Assembly (NCBI GenBank): GCA_945876565.1
Contig: CAMCOS010000001.1
Coordinates: 62,001-126,000, forward strand
Source of the DNA: Lautropia mirabilis
GTDB taxonomy: Bacteria; Pseudomonadota; Gammaproteobacteria; Burkholderiales; Burkholderiaceae_B
Length of the DNA stretch: 64,000 bases
Direction: 5' to 3'
Position 1 is the stretch's first letter. Each line of letters begins with the position of its first letter. Position numbers and translations under genes: made by a program. Below the pieces are notes generated by a model that was not told where the DNA came from, made no database searches, and saw only the letters and a list, made by a program, of their open reading frames with translations. Shown in pieces: positions 52,497 to 62,350 of this stretch.

Positions 52497-52940
52497 ATGG
52501 TGACAGAGCGCAAACAAAGGCAGGCAAGCGCGGACTATGTCTTTTTCCATGAGATGGAAACACGCTGGAAGGACAACGACATCTACGGTCACGTCAACAA
52601 CGTGGAGTACTACTCTTACTTTGACACCGCCGTTGCAGCTTTTCTGATCTCCAAGCTTGGGCTGTATTTCAAGTCCAGCCCGGTGATTGCTTATGTGATT
52701 GAAACCGGCTGTACGTATTTTGAGTCGATCGCATTTCCCGATCGTATCAAGGTCGGGGTGCGTATTGTCAAGCTAGGCAACAGCAGCGTGACGTATGAGT
52801 TGGCAATCTTTAAAAATGATAGCAACCAAGCCTGCGCTCAAGGGCACTTTATACATGTCTATGTGGACCGAGCCAGCGACAAGCCAACTCCCATCCCTGA
52901 CGATGTGCGTACTGCCATGCAGACCATCGCTATGACTTGA
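52497..52940 (+). CDS. 4HBT-superfamily acyl-CoA thioesterase
   Basis: A 147-aa hot-dog-fold protein with ETRWKDNDIYGHVNNVEYYSYFDTAV (catalytic Asp of the 4HBT/YbgC type), GCTYFESIAFPDRIKVGVRI and GHFIHVYVDRASDKP. It would hydrolyse acyl-CoA thioesters of unknown chain. ATG 52497 has AAGGGG 4-5 nt upstream; a TTG at 52479 is less likely. It converges with exonuclease III, overlapping by 11 bp. Confidence 0.82.
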   Translation: MVTERKQRQASADYVFFHEMETRWKDNDIYGHVNNVEYYSYFDTAVAAFLISKLGLYFKSSPVIAYVIETGCTYFESIAFPDRIKVGVRIVKLGNSSVTYELAIFKNDSNQACAQGHFIHVYVDRASDKPTPIPDDVRTAMQTIAMT

Positions 52941-53709
52941 GGGTCGCTATCACCGGCGCGTGATCTGACGGTTGCTCGTTTTCGCGGGGCGCGCGATCAA
53001 CCACGCAGCCGTGACAACGATCTGCCAAGGCCTTGGACAGCAACACATGATCAATGCGCAGCCCAGCGTTGCGCTTGTACCCGTTCAGTCGATAGTCCCA
53101 CCAGCTAAATGACTTCTCTGGCTGATCAAACAATCGGAACGAATCGGTTAGACCCAGGCCGATCAAGCGCCGAAACGCCTCTCGCTCGGGTTCAGACACC
53201 AGCACTTGATCTTTCCAGCGTTTGGGGTCATGCACATCCTCATCAGCCGGCGCGATGTTGTAGTCACCCACAATCGCCAGGTTGGGATGAGAGTGAATCT
53301 CACTGGCCAACCAATTGGCCAAGCGGTCAAACCAGGCAAGCTTATAGGGATATTTGTCTGACTCAAGTGATTGCCCATTGGGGCAATAGACATTGATGAA
53401 ACGAAAAGGCCCCAGCGGTGTTTCGAACGTTGCTGCAATCAAGCGCTTTTGTGGGTCATCATCACCTGGGATATTGAGCACCACGTCTTGCGCAGGCAAT
53501 TTAGACAAAATCGCCACGCCGTTATAAGTCTTTTGTCCAAGCCACACGGCTTGGTACCCGGCCGCTTGTACTGCCTGAAGCGGAAACTTATCCTGATCGA
53601 GCTTTAGCTCCTGCAGCCCGACAAAATCCGGCTCAGCAACCGATAGCCACTGAAGTACTTGGGGTAAACGGACTTTGAGTGAGTTAACGTTCCAAGTGGC
53701 AACTTTCAT
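52930..53709 (-). CDS. xth: Exodeoxyribonuclease III (AP endonuclease)
   Basis: A 259-aa endonuclease/exonuclease/phosphatase-fold enzyme. It has MKVATWNVNSLKVRLPQVL, VGLQELKLDQ (metal Glu), NVYCPNGQSLES, VGDYNIAPADEDVHDP, SFSWWDYRLNGYKRNAGLRIDHVL and the final SDHAPVIA His. It repairs abasic sites and 3'-blocked ends. The start at 53709 is the family standard. Confidence 0.93.
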   Translation of the reverse strand: MKVATWNVNSLKVRLPQVLQWLSVAEPDFVGLQELKLDQDKFPLQAVQAAGYQAVWLGQKTYNGVAILSKLPAQDVVLNIPGDDDPQKRLIAATFETPLGPFRFINVYCPNGQSLESDKYPYKLAWFDRLANWLASEIHSHPNLAIVGDYNIAPADEDVHDPKRWKDQVLVSEPEREAFRRLIGLGLTDSFRLFDQPEKSFSWWDYRLNGYKRNAGLRIDHVLLSKALADRCHGCVVDRAPRENEQPSDHAPVIATLKS

Positions 53710-53789
53710 GACACGCTCTGACAGTGTTGAATGAAGCAATACTGTACCTGAGGCGGCTGACAGGTGCTTAAGATGACTTCGGGCACTGT

Positions 53790-54914
53790 TTAGCCAAAGG
53801 CAGTCAGCGCTTGTTTGATTGCATCAAAGCGTGCTGCACGTACAGCCAACGAAATCGCCTGAGCACCTTGTGCTTGCAGCGGCTTTGCGATGACACCGGC
53901 ATCAATGGATCGTGCCGCAAGCAGCGCGCGCTGCCAACGATCAATATCGCAATCGACCGAGTGGCTGGCAATGCTCAACAAGGCTGATAGCCGCTCAGGT
54001 CGACGGATGGCATCGGCTCGCTCAAGCAGAGTCAAAGCCTGCTCAGGCCAGTCTGCCAGGCTCCAATCGTTCGATGCAACGCAGGCCGATTCGATGAGCG
54101 GCAGAAGTTGAGCCCACTGCGCACAATCTCGAGGCGCACGCAGGCGTTGGGCCAGTCTATCCCTTTCCTCGGTCAGGCTCATGCAAAGCGCGTACATGCC
54201 GGGTAAGGATCGCCCGCCTGCGATGGCTGCGCAATCGAGCCGTGACCCCAACGGTGGGGCGTAAACAAATCCAGGCATGACCACTGGCAACGCGTCGCAT
54301 TGCATTAAAACCTCGAACATCCGGGCGGGCTGCTCGCTCATCAGCCCCCGCGAAACTTCCTGCCACACCCGTTCGGGCACCAGTGCATCGGCCTCGCCAA
54401 GCTCAACCATCCGTTTGCACAAGGCAATGGTCTCAGGCGCAATCCGAAACTCAAAAAATCGCGCAGCAAATCGAGCCAGTCGCAAAATTCGGACCGGATC
54501 TTCTTCAAACGCTGGTCCCACATGGCGCAGCACCTGCTGGTGCAGGTCCTTTTGTCCACCCAAAGGATCGATCAGCTCGCCATCTGGCGTTTTGGCCATG
54601 GCGTTCACCGTCAGATCACGACGTTTGAGATCATCCTCAAGCGACACATCCGCACCAGCATAAAAAGTAAAGCCCTTGTAGCCCTTGCCGGACTTGCGCT
54701 CGGTGCGTGCGAGCGCATACTCCTCTTTGGTATGCGGATGCAGAAATACCGGGAAATCTGACCCGACCGGAATAAAGCCACGCTTGACCATGTCATCTGG
54801 TGTAGTACCCACCACGACCCAGTCGCGATCACCGGCCTGCCGACCCAGCAGTTCATCCCGAACGGCGCCGCCAACCACAAACACCTGCAAGCCGGCCACC
54901 ATGGGATCCGTCAT
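53790..54914 (-). CDS. cca: CCA tRNA nucleotidyltransferase
   Basis: About 374 aa. The class II nucleotidyltransferase head is [26 protein letters not shown] with the metal-binding D-x-D, then [12 protein letters not shown], the template motif [17 protein letters not shown], and [10 protein letters not shown]. It adds or repairs the 3'-CCA of tRNAs. The C-terminal HD phosphohydrolase domain of the longer E. coli enzyme is not visible. Several in-frame ATGs lie near the start; 54914 (MTDPMVAG) leaves a 10-bp gap to the slt stop at 54925, so the two are co-transcribed. Confidence 0.88.
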   Translation of the reverse strand: MTDPMVAGLQVFVVGGAVRDELLGRQAGDRDWVVVGTTPDDMVKRGFIPVGSDFPVFLHPHTKEEYALARTERKSGKGYKGFTFYAGADVSLEDDLKRRDLTVNAMAKTPDGELIDPLGGQKDLHQQVLRHVGPAFEEDPVRILRLARFAARFFEFRIAPETIALCKRMVELGEADALVPERVWQEVSRGLMSEQPARMFEVLMQCDALPVVMPGFVYAPPLGSRLDCAAIAGGRSLPGMYALCMSLTEERDRLAQRLRAPRDCAQWAQLLPLIESACVASNDWSLADWPEQALTLLERADAIRRPERLSALLSIASHSVDCDIDRWQRALLAARSIDAGVIAKPLQAQGAQAISLAVRAARFDAIKQALTAFG

Positions 54915-54924
54915 CGCAACCCGA

Positions 54925-56856
54925 TCAGCGTGGCGCAATCTCACCGAGCCTGGCCTTTAGCGACTGAGGCTGACCCGTGAAGACGACGGCATAGTATGTG
55001 GCGTTGGACAAAACGTGTTTGACGTAGTCCCGCGTTTCGGTGAACGGAATGGTCTCAGCAAATATGGCCCCTTCGACCGGGCCATTCAAAGTCTTACGCC
55101 ATTGCACGGGTCTGCCTGGACCGGCGTTGTAGCCTGCACTGGCCAACACTTGTGAGCCATCAAGGTCTTCAAGCACCATGCGCAAGTAATTCGTGCCAAG
55201 CTTTGTGTTCACATCAAAATCATTCACCTGCGAAGGTTGGAAATTATTCAGGCCAATCTTGCGTGCTACATACTTGGCCGTGGCTGGCATCAACTGCATC
55301 AATCCGGATGCGCCCACCACCGACTTGGCGTCCATCACAAATCGGGACTCTTGCCGTATCAAACCATAAACCCACGCAGGATCTACATCGATTGCAATAG
55401 CCTGCGCTGCAACCTGCCCCTCAAAAGGCGCAATAAACCGCTGCGAGAAATCAACCTGCTCTTGAGTCCGCTCGGAGGTGTTCACTACCCGGTCATAGAT
55501 TTGCTGTTCACGCGCGAATTCAGCCGCGGCCAGTAACTGACGATCGCTTAGGTTACGCAACCCAAAATTCCACTGCGGCACCGCGTCGCGGCGCAATCCG
55601 AGCTTAAACAGTGCGACTGCCTGTTGCAGGTCAGGGTTGTTTCGAGCCTGCTCGAGCTCCTGAACGGTGACTGGATCTGGTGCGGGTGGTGCCACTATCG
55701 ACTGCCCCAGCTCCTCGAGCGCGAGTTGCCCATAGAAGTGAAATTCGTCTGAGATATCCCGGAAAATCGCATCGGCTTGCTCAGTTTTTCCCTGCGCTTG
55801 CAAGGCACGGGCAAGCCAGTACTGCCAATCAATTTCATCGCGCCGTGCGGGTGGCATCCATTCGATCGCCGTTTGTACCCAGTTCCATTGGATGGTGGGC
55901 TGACGCAAGGCAGCCCTCACACGCCACGCGTAACCGGTTTCAGACAGCGCAATGTTACCGGCGCGCCGATACCACTGATCAGCCCGAGCCTCATGGTTAA
56001 GCGCGGCGCGAAGCGCGAGCTGCGACCATACCCAGCCAGCATCCTCTGCTGGCAGCCGCTTAGACCAATTGTTTTCTAGGTCACTGGCAGCAGTATTTAA
56101 ACTGTCGCGCCCAACTCGCGCCAGCGCAACCGCCGCGATGAGCGCCTCGTCACCGCTGGCCTTGCCTTTGTATTGGCGCAACCAGTTGGCGGGCGAACTC
56201 ATCATGGCGCGATAGCGACCCAGTGTTTTAGTGTCAAACAAAAGCGCGGCAACCTGATCAGCGGTCTTGGTGTGGTTGCGCTCAATCGCATCTTGCAACA
56301 AGGTCACCAAATCCTGCCGTTTCATCACACCATCGGCCACAAACTGATTCAGCATCGCCCAGCAAGCTTTACCGGGCGCGAACTCAGTCATGGCCTGTTC
56401 TGACGTTGCCCGCTGCCCGGTCATGTGTTGCGCCTCAAGCTTGGCACAACGCACCTCGCGATTAAGCCAAGGAAATTCACCTAGGTCACGAATCTTGTTA
56501 AAGGCACCTGACTCATCAGCTGCCAATACCCACTGCGCCTTGAGTTTGTTCGCCATGTAGCTTTCTGGATAGCGCTGTAAAAAAGCTGTCGCAACTGGCA
56601 CATCCAACACGTTCTTGGCAGTCTGCACCGCCCGATCAGCAATCCAATAGTCAACGTAGACCTGCAAGACATCGCCTTGTGCTCTGGCTGCGAGCGAGGC
56701 GAGCTGATTCCATTGCTTGGCATCTACCGCGTCTTTGGCAGCGACCACCGCTTTAGCGGACGGGCTGTCCACGTCATAGGTAAAGGACGCTGCCCACGGC
56801 GCATACAACAGCGCAGGCAGTGCGACTGCGATGGTCCTTAAAAAACTTTGTGGCAC
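54925..56856 (-). CDS. slt: Soluble lytic murein transglycosylase
   Basis: About 643 aa. A signal peptide ([20 protein letters not shown]) precedes a superhelical U-domain of alpha repeats (about 40-450). The C-terminal SLT domain has the catalytic Glu in [29 protein letters not shown], followed by [13 protein letters not shown] and [16 protein letters not shown]. It degrades peptidoglycan to 1,6-anhydro products in the periplasm. The GTG at 56856 is chosen because AAAGAGG lies 7 nt upstream and the signal peptide follows at once; the longer frame to 57057 runs antisense into the cyclo-ligase gene. Confidence 0.9.
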   Translation of the reverse strand: MPQSFLRTIAVALPALLYAPWAASFTYDVDSPSAKAVVAAKDAVDAKQWNQLASLAARAQGDVLQVYVDYWIADRAVQTAKNVLDVPVATAFLQRYPESYMANKLKAQWVLAADESGAFNKIRDLGEFPWLNREVRCAKLEAQHMTGQRATSEQAMTEFAPGKACWAMLNQFVADGVMKRQDLVTLLQDAIERNHTKTADQVAALLFDTKTLGRYRAMMSSPANWLRQYKGKASGDEALIAAVALARVGRDSLNTAASDLENNWSKRLPAEDAGWVWSQLALRAALNHEARADQWYRRAGNIALSETGYAWRVRAALRQPTIQWNWVQTAIEWMPPARRDEIDWQYWLARALQAQGKTEQADAIFRDISDEFHFYGQLALEELGQSIVAPPAPDPVTVQELEQARNNPDLQQAVALFKLGLRRDAVPQWNFGLRNLSDRQLLAAAEFAREQQIYDRVVNTSERTQEQVDFSQRFIAPFEGQVAAQAIAIDVDPAWVYGLIRQESRFVMDAKSVVGASGLMQLMPATAKYVARKIGLNNFQPSQVNDFDVNTKLGTNYLRMVLEDLDGSQVLASAGYNAGPGRPVQWRKTLNGPVEGAIFAETIPFTETRDYVKHVLSNATYYAVVFTGQPQSLKARLGEIAPR

Positions 56857-56954
56857 AGCAACACCTCTTTGACAGCGATCAGTGATTAGGTTCAAGATAG
56901 GGGTTTGGTGGTTTGACCCAAACCTGCTTCGATAGTTGCAAGAATCAACACGGC

Positions 56955-57596
56955 ATGGCACAGAATAACGCAGACCATTTGCGCAGGCGCTTAAAACAAG
57001 CTCGCCAGGCGATTCCCGTTGCAGATCGTCAACGAGGCAGCCTGCTATTGCGCGCACGGTTGTTCACTTGGCTGGCCACCTCCCGCACTGCTAGCGAGCA
57101 AGCCGGCTGCGCACCACCGACGGTCGTGGCTGGTTTCTGGCCATTAACCGACGAACCAGATTTGGTTGCGCTCTATCAACAATGGCATGAGAACGCAATC
57201 GTCGTGGCACTACCCGTCATGCAAAATGCCGATCAAACCTTGCAGTTTCATCGATGGCACCCCGAGATGCCGATGCAGACCGCTGGTTTCGGCGTTCAAG
57301 AGCCGCCTGCGACCGAACCGCTACTGCCCGATGTGGTCTTGGTGCCCACACTTGGCTTCACACCAAACGCAGATCGCCTTGGTTATGGCAAAGGTTTTTA
57401 TGACCGCACGCTTGCTGGATTTGCAAAAATCAATCACCGCCCCACCACGATCGGTGTTGCCTGGGATAACGCCAACTTGCACGAGCTCGACCCCACTTAC
57501 CGGGCTGCGTCGCACGATCGCCGGCTAGACGCCGTCATCACGCCTAACAACTGGTACCCGCAGGCGCCACGCTGGGGCGATGTTTTACTAACGTGA
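56955..57596 (+). CDS. fau: 5-formyltetrahydrofolate cyclo-ligase
   Basis: About 213 aa with HLRRRLKQARQAIPVADRQRGS at the N-terminus, VVAGFWPLTDEPDL, VVLVPTLGFTPNADRLGYGKGFYDRTLAG (the ATP/substrate motif) and GVAWDNANL. It converts 5-formyl-THF to 5,10-methenyl-THF using ATP. It is divergent from slt and converges on metF with a 9-bp overlap, keeping two one-carbon genes side by side. Confidence 0.87.
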   Translation: MAQNNADHLRRRLKQARQAIPVADRQRGSLLLRARLFTWLATSRTASEQAGCAPPTVVAGFWPLTDEPDLVALYQQWHENAIVVALPVMQNADQTLQFHRWHPEMPMQTAGFGVQEPPATEPLLPDVVLVPTLGFTPNADRLGYGKGFYDRTLAGFAKINHRPTTIGVAWDNANLHELDPTYRAASHDRRLDAVITPNNWYPQAPRWGDVLLT

Positions 57597-58436
57597 CAAA
57601 CCCTGCCATATGGCCATGGTTGCGGCTGCGTTGTTTAGCGTATAGAAATGCAAGCCTGGCACCTGATTCTCCAGAAGCGTCTGGCACATCTCGGTGACCA
57701 CGTCAGCACCAAAAGCTCGTATTGACTCACGGTCATCCCCAAACTCTGCTAGCCGAAGGCGAATCCAGCGCGGAACTTCCGCACCGCACATCTCAGAAAA
57801 CCGCATCAATTGGGTGTGGTTGATAATGGGCATAATGCCGGGCACGATGGGCACAGACACGCCAAGCATGTGGGCACGATCCACGAAATCAAAATACGCA
57901 TCGGCATTAAAGAAGTACTGCGTAATGGCGCTGTTGGCACCGGCCTGGACTTTTTCTGCGAAGTGGCGCAAATCAGCCTGTGGCCCGGCTGCCTGTGGAT
58001 GCATTTCGGGGTAGGCTGCAACCTCAATGTGAAACCAATCACCGCTGTGTTCACGAATCAACGCAACGAGTTCTGCCGCGTAGCGCAGCAGGTCAGCACC
58101 ACCCGCAGCCCCCATGCCGGAGGGCAAATCACCGCGCAAGGCCACAATGCGCCTAACACCTTCAGCTTTGTACTGGTCAAGCAAATCTCGCAACTGCGCA
58201 CGCGTTGACCCAATGCAGGATAGGTGCGGCGCTGCATCAAATCCCATGGACTTCAAATGCTTGACCGTTTCCATCGTGCCTTCACGGGTCGTGCCCCCTG
58301 CCCCGAAAGTGACGCTGACATAACTAGGCCCAATAGAGCGCAAGGCATGAGCGCTATCGGTTAAGCGTTGCTGTGATGCTTCGTCACGCGGCGGAAAGAA
58401 CTCAAGGCTAAAAGCCTGACCAGTCAATTTAGTCAT
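57588..58436 (-). CDS. metF: 5,10-methylenetetrahydrofolate reductase
   Basis: A 282-aa FAD-dependent TIM-barrel enzyme with FSLEFFPPRDEASQQRL (catalytic Glu), YVSVTFGAGGTTREGT, HLSCIGSTRAQLRDLL, VALRGDLPSG, VAAYPEMHPQA, ITQYFFNADAYFDFV and PGIMPIINHTQLMRFSEMCG. It makes 5-methyl-THF for methionine synthesis. ATG 58436 overlaps the stop of the small membrane protein gene as ATGA; there is no separate Shine-Dalgarno, so translation is probably coupled. It is the third gene of the SAH-riboswitch operon. Confidence 0.93.
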   Translation of the reverse strand: MTKLTGQAFSLEFFPPRDEASQQRLTDSAHALRSIGPSYVSVTFGAGGTTREGTMETVKHLKSMGFDAAPHLSCIGSTRAQLRDLLDQYKAEGVRRIVALRGDLPSGMGAAGGADLLRYAAELVALIREHSGDWFHIEVAAYPEMHPQAAGPQADLRHFAEKVQAGANSAITQYFFNADAYFDFVDRAHMLGVSVPIVPGIMPIINHTQLMRFSEMCGAEVPRWIRLRLAEFGDDRESIRAFGADVVTEMCQTLLENQVPGLHFYTLNNAAATMAIWQGLSR

Positions 58437-58771
58437 TGTTGAAATATCAGCATCGAGAACAAGCTTGAAATCACGCTGTAAAGGATGGCGCCAGCGACTG
58501 CCCACCAGAAACCTTCGACCTGGAACCCTTTAAACAGCGAACCCGCCAACCAAAACACCAAGGCGTTAAGCACAAGCAAAAACAAGCCCATGGTCACAAT
58601 CGTGATTGGCAACGTCAACAAAATCAGCAAGGGCTTGACCAGCGTATTGAGCAAACCCAGCACCACGGCTGCCAGCATCGCCGACCAAAAACTGCCGATG
58701 ACAATACCGGGCAACACATAGGCGACTGCCAGCAATGCCACCGCATTCAAAATCCACACAACAAGCAACAT
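58433..58771 (-). CDS. Phage-holin-4_2 (YvlD-type) small membrane protein
   Basis: A 112-aa protein with four hydrophobic helices: MLLVVWILNAVALLAVAYVL, FWSAMLAAVVLGLLNTLV, LPITIVTMGLFLLVLNALVF and WWAVAGAILYSVISSLF. It matches the YvlD/phage_holin_4_2 family despite the name; no phage genes are near. It is regularly found between ahcY and metF in Burkholderiales. The role is unknown. RBS GGAGA lies upstream; coupled to metF. Confidence 0.8.
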   Translation of the reverse strand: MLLVVWILNAVALLAVAYVLPGIVIGSFWSAMLAAVVLGLLNTLVKPLLILLTLPITIVTMGLFLLVLNALVFWLAGSLFKGFQVEGFWWAVAGAILYSVISSLFSMLIFQQ

Positions 58772-58823
58772 GGCGTCTCTCCTGAAAGCGATGGCAACTG
58801 CTGTTGCCAATTAACACTCGCAA

Positions 58824-60239
58824 TTAATAACGGTAATGCTCAGGCTTGTAAGGACCGTCCTGATTCACCGTAATGTAGGCAGCCTGCTGCGGTGTCAATT
58901 CGGTCAATTGAGCACCGATCTTCTTCAAGTGCAAGCGAGCCACTTTCTCATCCAAGTGCTTAGGCAACACATAGACCTCACCGGCCTTGTACTGGTCATT
59001 GCGGGTAAAGAGCTCAACCTGCGCAATGGTCTGGTTGGTAAATGACGAGGACATCACAAACGACGGGTGACCGGTGGCACAACCTAAGTTAACCAAGCGG
59101 CCTTGCGCCAATAGGATGATGCGCTTGCCGTCCGGGAAGATCACGTGATCAACCTGGGGCTTGATTTCTTCCCACTTCAAATCTTCGATGCCAGCCACAT
59201 CAATCTCGTTATCGAAGTGACCGATGTTGCAAACGATGGCTTGATCTTTCATGCGCTCCATGTGTGCACGAGTAATCACGTGGTAGTTTCCAGTAGCCGT
59301 GACAAAGATGTCAGCTTTGTCGCAAGCCTCTTCCATGGTCACGACCTTGTAGCCTTCCATGGCCGCCTGCAAAGCGCAGATTGGATCGATCTCAGTTACC
59401 CATACTTGGGCGCGTAGCGCTGCGAGCGCCTGGGCAGAACCCTTGCCCACGTCACCGTAGCCGCAGACCACCGCAATCTTGCCAGCGACCATCACGTCAG
59501 TCGCGCGCTTGATGCCATCGACCAAGGATTCACGGCAACCATAAAGGTTGTCAAACTTGGACTTGGTTACCGCGTCGTTCACGTTAATGGCTGCAAATGC
59601 GAGCTCACCACGCTTGGACATTTGATACAGGCGATGCACGCCCGTGGTCGTCTCTTCTGTGACACCACGGATCTGAGCCAGACGGGTCGAGTACCAGGTC
59701 GGATCACGCTTGATCTGATCACGAATCGCCGAGAACAAGGCGACTTCTTCTTCAGAGGTGGGCTTATCGAGCACGGTGAGGTCTTTTTCTGCTTTAGAAC
59801 CGAGGTGCAACAACAGGGTGGCATCACCCCCATCATCCAGAATCATGTTGGCATGATGACCATTGGGCCATTCAAAAATGCGGTGCGTGTAGTCCCAATA
59901 CTCGACCAACGATTCACCTTTCTTGGCAAACACCGGCGTCCCACTCGCGGCAATCGCAGCAGCAGCATGGTCCTGCGTTGAAAAAATGTTGCATGACGCC
60001 CAGCGCACTTCTGCACCCAAGGCCTGCAGCGTTTCGATCAGCACTGCCGTTTGAATGGTCATGTGCAGGCTGCCCGTAATGCGAGCACCCTTTAGCGGCT
60101 TGACCAGTTCGTACTCTTCGCGCACAGCCATCAGACCGGGCATTTCGGTCTCGGCGATTTTGATTTCACGGCGACCCCATGGGGCCAATCCGATATCGGC
60201 AACGACGTAATCAGTAAATTTGTCTTTCACAGCGTTCAT
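58824..60239 (-). CDS. ahcY: S-adenosylhomocysteine hydrolase
   Basis: A 471-aa NAD-dependent enzyme that cleaves SAH to adenosine and homocysteine. It has [35 protein letters not shown], the insert found in proteobacterial enzymes near 150-190, the NAD site [32 protein letters not shown], and the C-terminal KPEHYRY. ATG 60239 has GGAG 9 nt upstream. An SAH riboswitch lies 80-190 bp upstream. Downstream on the same mRNA are the holin-like gene and metF. Confidence 0.95.
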   Translation of the reverse strand: MNAVKDKFTDYVVADIGLAPWGRREIKIAETEMPGLMAVREEYELVKPLKGARITGSLHMTIQTAVLIETLQALGAEVRWASCNIFSTQDHAAAAIAASGTPVFAKKGESLVEYWDYTHRIFEWPNGHHANMILDDGGDATLLLHLGSKAEKDLTVLDKPTSEEEVALFSAIRDQIKRDPTWYSTRLAQIRGVTEETTTGVHRLYQMSKRGELAFAAINVNDAVTKSKFDNLYGCRESLVDGIKRATDVMVAGKIAVVCGYGDVGKGSAQALAALRAQVWVTEIDPICALQAAMEGYKVVTMEEACDKADIFVTATGNYHVITRAHMERMKDQAIVCNIGHFDNEIDVAGIEDLKWEEIKPQVDHVIFPDGKRIILLAQGRLVNLGCATGHPSFVMSSSFTNQTIAQVELFTRNDQYKAGEVYVLPKHLDEKVARLHLKKIGAQLTELTPQQAAYITVNQDGPYKPEHYRY

Positions 60240-60318
60240 GTCAATGAGCTCCATTCGTTCATCTGACAGCAACGCGGGAAATCGGCTGATCCCACCGCAA
60301 TCACTGTCGTTTCAGGAT

Positions 60319-60426
60319 TGGGCGAGCGCCGTTTGGATGAGGCAAGAAAAACTGATTTGCCTGCATACCAGATCACCTGAGCCTGGCGGGTGGAGAGATC
60401 CACACCGTCGCAACGCTCCTCAGGCA
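60319..60426 (-). ncRNA. S-adenosylhomocysteine (SAH) riboswitch
   Basis: On the minus strand the leader reads GCCTGAGGAGCGTTGCGACGG, a variable hairpin with TGTGGATCTCTCCACCC, then GCCAGGCTCAGG and later CAAACGGCGCTCG. P1 forms between CCTGAG (60424-60419) and CTCAGG (60381-60376). The GAGCG before TTGC can pair with CGCTC at about 60329-60323 to form the pseudoknot. These are the conserved parts of the SAH riboswitch, which turns genes on when SAH is high. Position upstream of ahcY is the classical one. Confidence 0.87.
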
Positions 60427-60445
60427 ATCTTTGTTTCAGGTTTGT

Positions 60446-60451
60446 ATTGTA
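60446..60451 (-). promoter_or_regulatory. Probable -10 box of the ahcY operon
   Basis: TACAAT on the minus strand, about 22 nt before the riboswitch P1. The -35 region 17 bp upstream (TAGGAA) is a poor match, so the call rests on the -10 and its position. Confidence 0.4.
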
Positions 60452-60506
60452 GCGTGTTTAGCGAAAGATTCCTACATCGGGGCGATCCAATGGGAATATT
60501 CAGTGA

Positions 60507-60550
60507 CAATTCAGTGGCAATTCAGTGGCAATTCAGTGGCAATTCAGTGG
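60507..60550. repeat. Four perfect tandem copies of an 11-bp unit
   Basis: CAATTCAGTGG is repeated at 60507, 60518, 60529 and 60540 without change, with a partial copy (TATTCAGTGA) just before and CAATTGACA just after. It lies in the 376-bp gap between ahcY and the next gene, upstream of both promoters. It may be a slippage repeat or a binding array. Confidence 0.85.
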
Positions 60551-60615
60551 CAATTGACAACAGTCTGACTGCCAACTGATACTGCAGTCAGAATTTTCAC
60601 CACAGGGAGACCGGC

Positions 60616-61023
60616 ATGACAGCGAAACACGAAACCGACAAACTTTTTGAGCAAGGGCTCGAGGTGCGACGGGAAGTGCTAGGTAAAGAGTACGTCGATG
60701 GCAGTATTTCCAAGGCTGACGACTTCATGATGGCGTTTCAGCACATCACCACCGAGTGGTGCTGGGGCTACGCATGGACGCGTGAAGGTTTGGATAAAAA
60801 AACCCGCAGCATGTTGAACTTGGCCATGCTGACCGCTCTGAAGTGCCCGAACGAAATTAAATTGCACGTTCGCGGTGCTTTAAACAACGGTGTAACGGTT
60901 GAGGAGATCAAGGAGATTTTGTTGCACGCCACCGTCTACAGCGGCATACCAGCAGGGCTTGAAGCCTTCAAGGCCGCTCACAGTGTGCTCGTGGAAGAAG
61001 GTGCGCTTAAGGGCAGCAAATAA
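60616..61023 (+). CDS. Carboxymuconolactone decarboxylase-family protein (PcaC-like)
   Basis: A 135-aa helical protein: LEVRREVLGKEYVDGSI, FQHITTEWCWGYAWTREGLDKKTRSMLNLAML and VEEIKEILLHATVYSGIPAGLEAFKAA. It matches the gamma-carboxymuconolactone decarboxylase group in length and motifs. Without protocatechuate genes nearby, true PcaC activity is not assured. It overlaps the following dehydrogenase gene by one base (TAATG), so the two may serve one catabolic step. Confidence 0.82.
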   Translation: MTAKHETDKLFEQGLEVRREVLGKEYVDGSISKADDFMMAFQHITTEWCWGYAWTREGLDKKTRSMLNLAMLTALKCPNEIKLHVRGALNNGVTVEEIKEILLHATVYSGIPAGLEAFKAAHSVLVEEGALKGSK

Positions 61024-61937
61024 TGTCAGTCAAGCCTAGCATTGGGTTCATCGGGCTTGGCAAGATGGGCTGGCCCATGGCCAGCCGACTGGCGCAGGCT
61101 GGCTACAGCCTAAGTTTGCTCGATGCCGATGTTGCGCTGGCTAGCCAACTGGCCAAAGACATCAACGCCCGGGTTGCCACAAGCGCCAAGGCATTGGCCG
61201 AGGTGTCTGATGTCATCATCACCATCCTGCCAAACAGCCAGGTGGTGCAGGCTGTGCTTGAGGGTTCTGATGGCGTACTGGCGGGCTTGCGCGCAGGCTG
61301 CGTGATTATCGACATGACCTCCGGTGTGCCAAGCATGACTCAGGCGCTTGCCAGTCAGGTTGAACAAGCCGGTGGCGCGCTCGTCGATGCCCCCGTCTCA
61401 GGTGGCGTGCCACGTGCCAAGACCGGTGAGCTCGCCATCATGTTTGGTGGCGCTGAATCTTTACTCGAACCAGTGCGGCCGGTGCTTGCGTGCATGGGCA
61501 ACTCAATCGAGCGCATTGGCGATGTGGGGTCGGCGCACGCCATGAAAGCGCTCAACAACCTCGTGTCTGCCGGTGGGTTTCTGATCGGTGTTGAGGCGCT
61601 CATGATCGGAAAGCGTTTCGGCTTAAGCCCAGACAAAATGGTCGACGTGCTCAACGCCTCTACCGGGATGAACAATTCGACACAAAAAAAGTTCAAGCAA
61701 TACGTGTTGTCTGGCAAATACAACTCGGGATTTGGGCTCGATCTGATGGTCAAGGACTTGGGCATTGCCCTTGGACTTGCCCATGAAACCCAGACACCAG
61801 CGGCCTTTTCTGCGCTGTGCCATGAAATGTGGGCCGCTTCTTCGCGCATGCTCGGCACCGGACAAGACCACACTGCAATAGCCAAGCTCGTGCAGACGCT
61901 GGCTAACGACTCTATTGAAAACACCCGTGATCGTTAG
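61023..61937 (+). CDS. NAD(P)-dependent beta-hydroxyacid dehydrogenase (3-hydroxyisobutyrate dehydrogenase-like)
   Basis: A 304-aa protein with the Rossmann start IGFIGLGKMGWPMASRLAQAG, the substrate motif DAPVSGGVPRAKTGELAIM, the catalytic Lys in GSAHAMKALNNLVSAGG, and FGLDLMVKDLGIAL. Members oxidise 3-hydroxyisobutyrate, tartronate semialdehyde and related acids. The substrate is unknown; the coupled PcaC-like gene hints at a ring- or branched-acid degradation route. Confidence 0.85.
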   Translation: MSVKPSIGFIGLGKMGWPMASRLAQAGYSLSLLDADVALASQLAKDINARVATSAKALAEVSDVIITILPNSQVVQAVLEGSDGVLAGLRAGCVIIDMTSGVPSMTQALASQVEQAGGALVDAPVSGGVPRAKTGELAIMFGGAESLLEPVRPVLACMGNSIERIGDVGSAHAMKALNNLVSAGGFLIGVEALMIGKRFGLSPDKMVDVLNASTGMNNSTQKKFKQYVLSGKYNSGFGLDLMVKDLGIALGLAHETQTPAAFSALCHEMWAASSRMLGTGQDHTAIAKLVQTLANDSIENTRDR

Positions 61938-61968
61938 CGACCACTGAGCACAGCAACCACGGGTACTG

Positions 61969-62199
61969 CTACTTTGGTGCGCGGCGATTGTCTGGCGGCT
62001 TGGGAAACCCTTGCACCAGGATGCGCTCCCAAACCGCGTCTTTCTCCTGCGGTGTCATGAACACCCAGTTAGAGACTTCCATGACAGTCCTCCCGCATCC
62101 TCGGCAGATGTCATCAAACAGCGTAGAGCATACCGCCACGCAGGGTGAGTCTGCGCGAATCGGCAATTTGCTGTGGGGCGTGCTGTCTTGGCTACTCAT
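61969..62199 (-). CDS. DUF1289 small cysteine-rich protein
   Basis: A 76-aa protein with SPCVAVCSTLFDDICRGCGRTVMEVSNWVFMTPQEKDAVWERIL. The C-x3-C...C-x2-C pattern is the DUF1289 signature, probably metal or iron-sulfur binding. It lies alone between convergent genes; function unknown. Confidence 0.8.
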   Translation of the reverse strand: MSSQDSTPHSKLPIRADSPCVAVCSTLFDDICRGCGRTVMEVSNWVFMTPQEKDAVWERILVQGFPKPPDNRRAPK

Positions 62200-62284
62200 G
62201 GGACGCCTAAATACACGCGCTGTGCGATTTGTTTGAGTTTCATGATCGCTTGCAGTGTAGCCACCAAACCCAGACGGGCGTTAC

Positions 62285-62308
62285 AAAACCCGCCCAAATG
62301 GGCGGGTT
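62285..62308 (-). terminator. Intrinsic terminator of metK
   Basis: On the minus strand a perfect 10-bp stem AACCCGCCCA / TGGGCGGGTT with a 2-nt loop is followed by TTTTG, 43-66 bp after the metK stop. Confidence 0.85.
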
Positions 62309-62350
62309 CATGGCAAGGCAAATTAATGGAACCTAGCCAACCGTTGGTTT

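Noticed and set aside
58433..58771. Holin annotation as evidence of a prophage
   Set aside because: The family name is historical. The gene sits in a metabolic operon with no phage genes near it.
60498..60560. Tandem 11-bp repeats as a possible CRISPR array
   Set aside because: Units are contiguous without spacers, the unit is too short and no cas genes are present.
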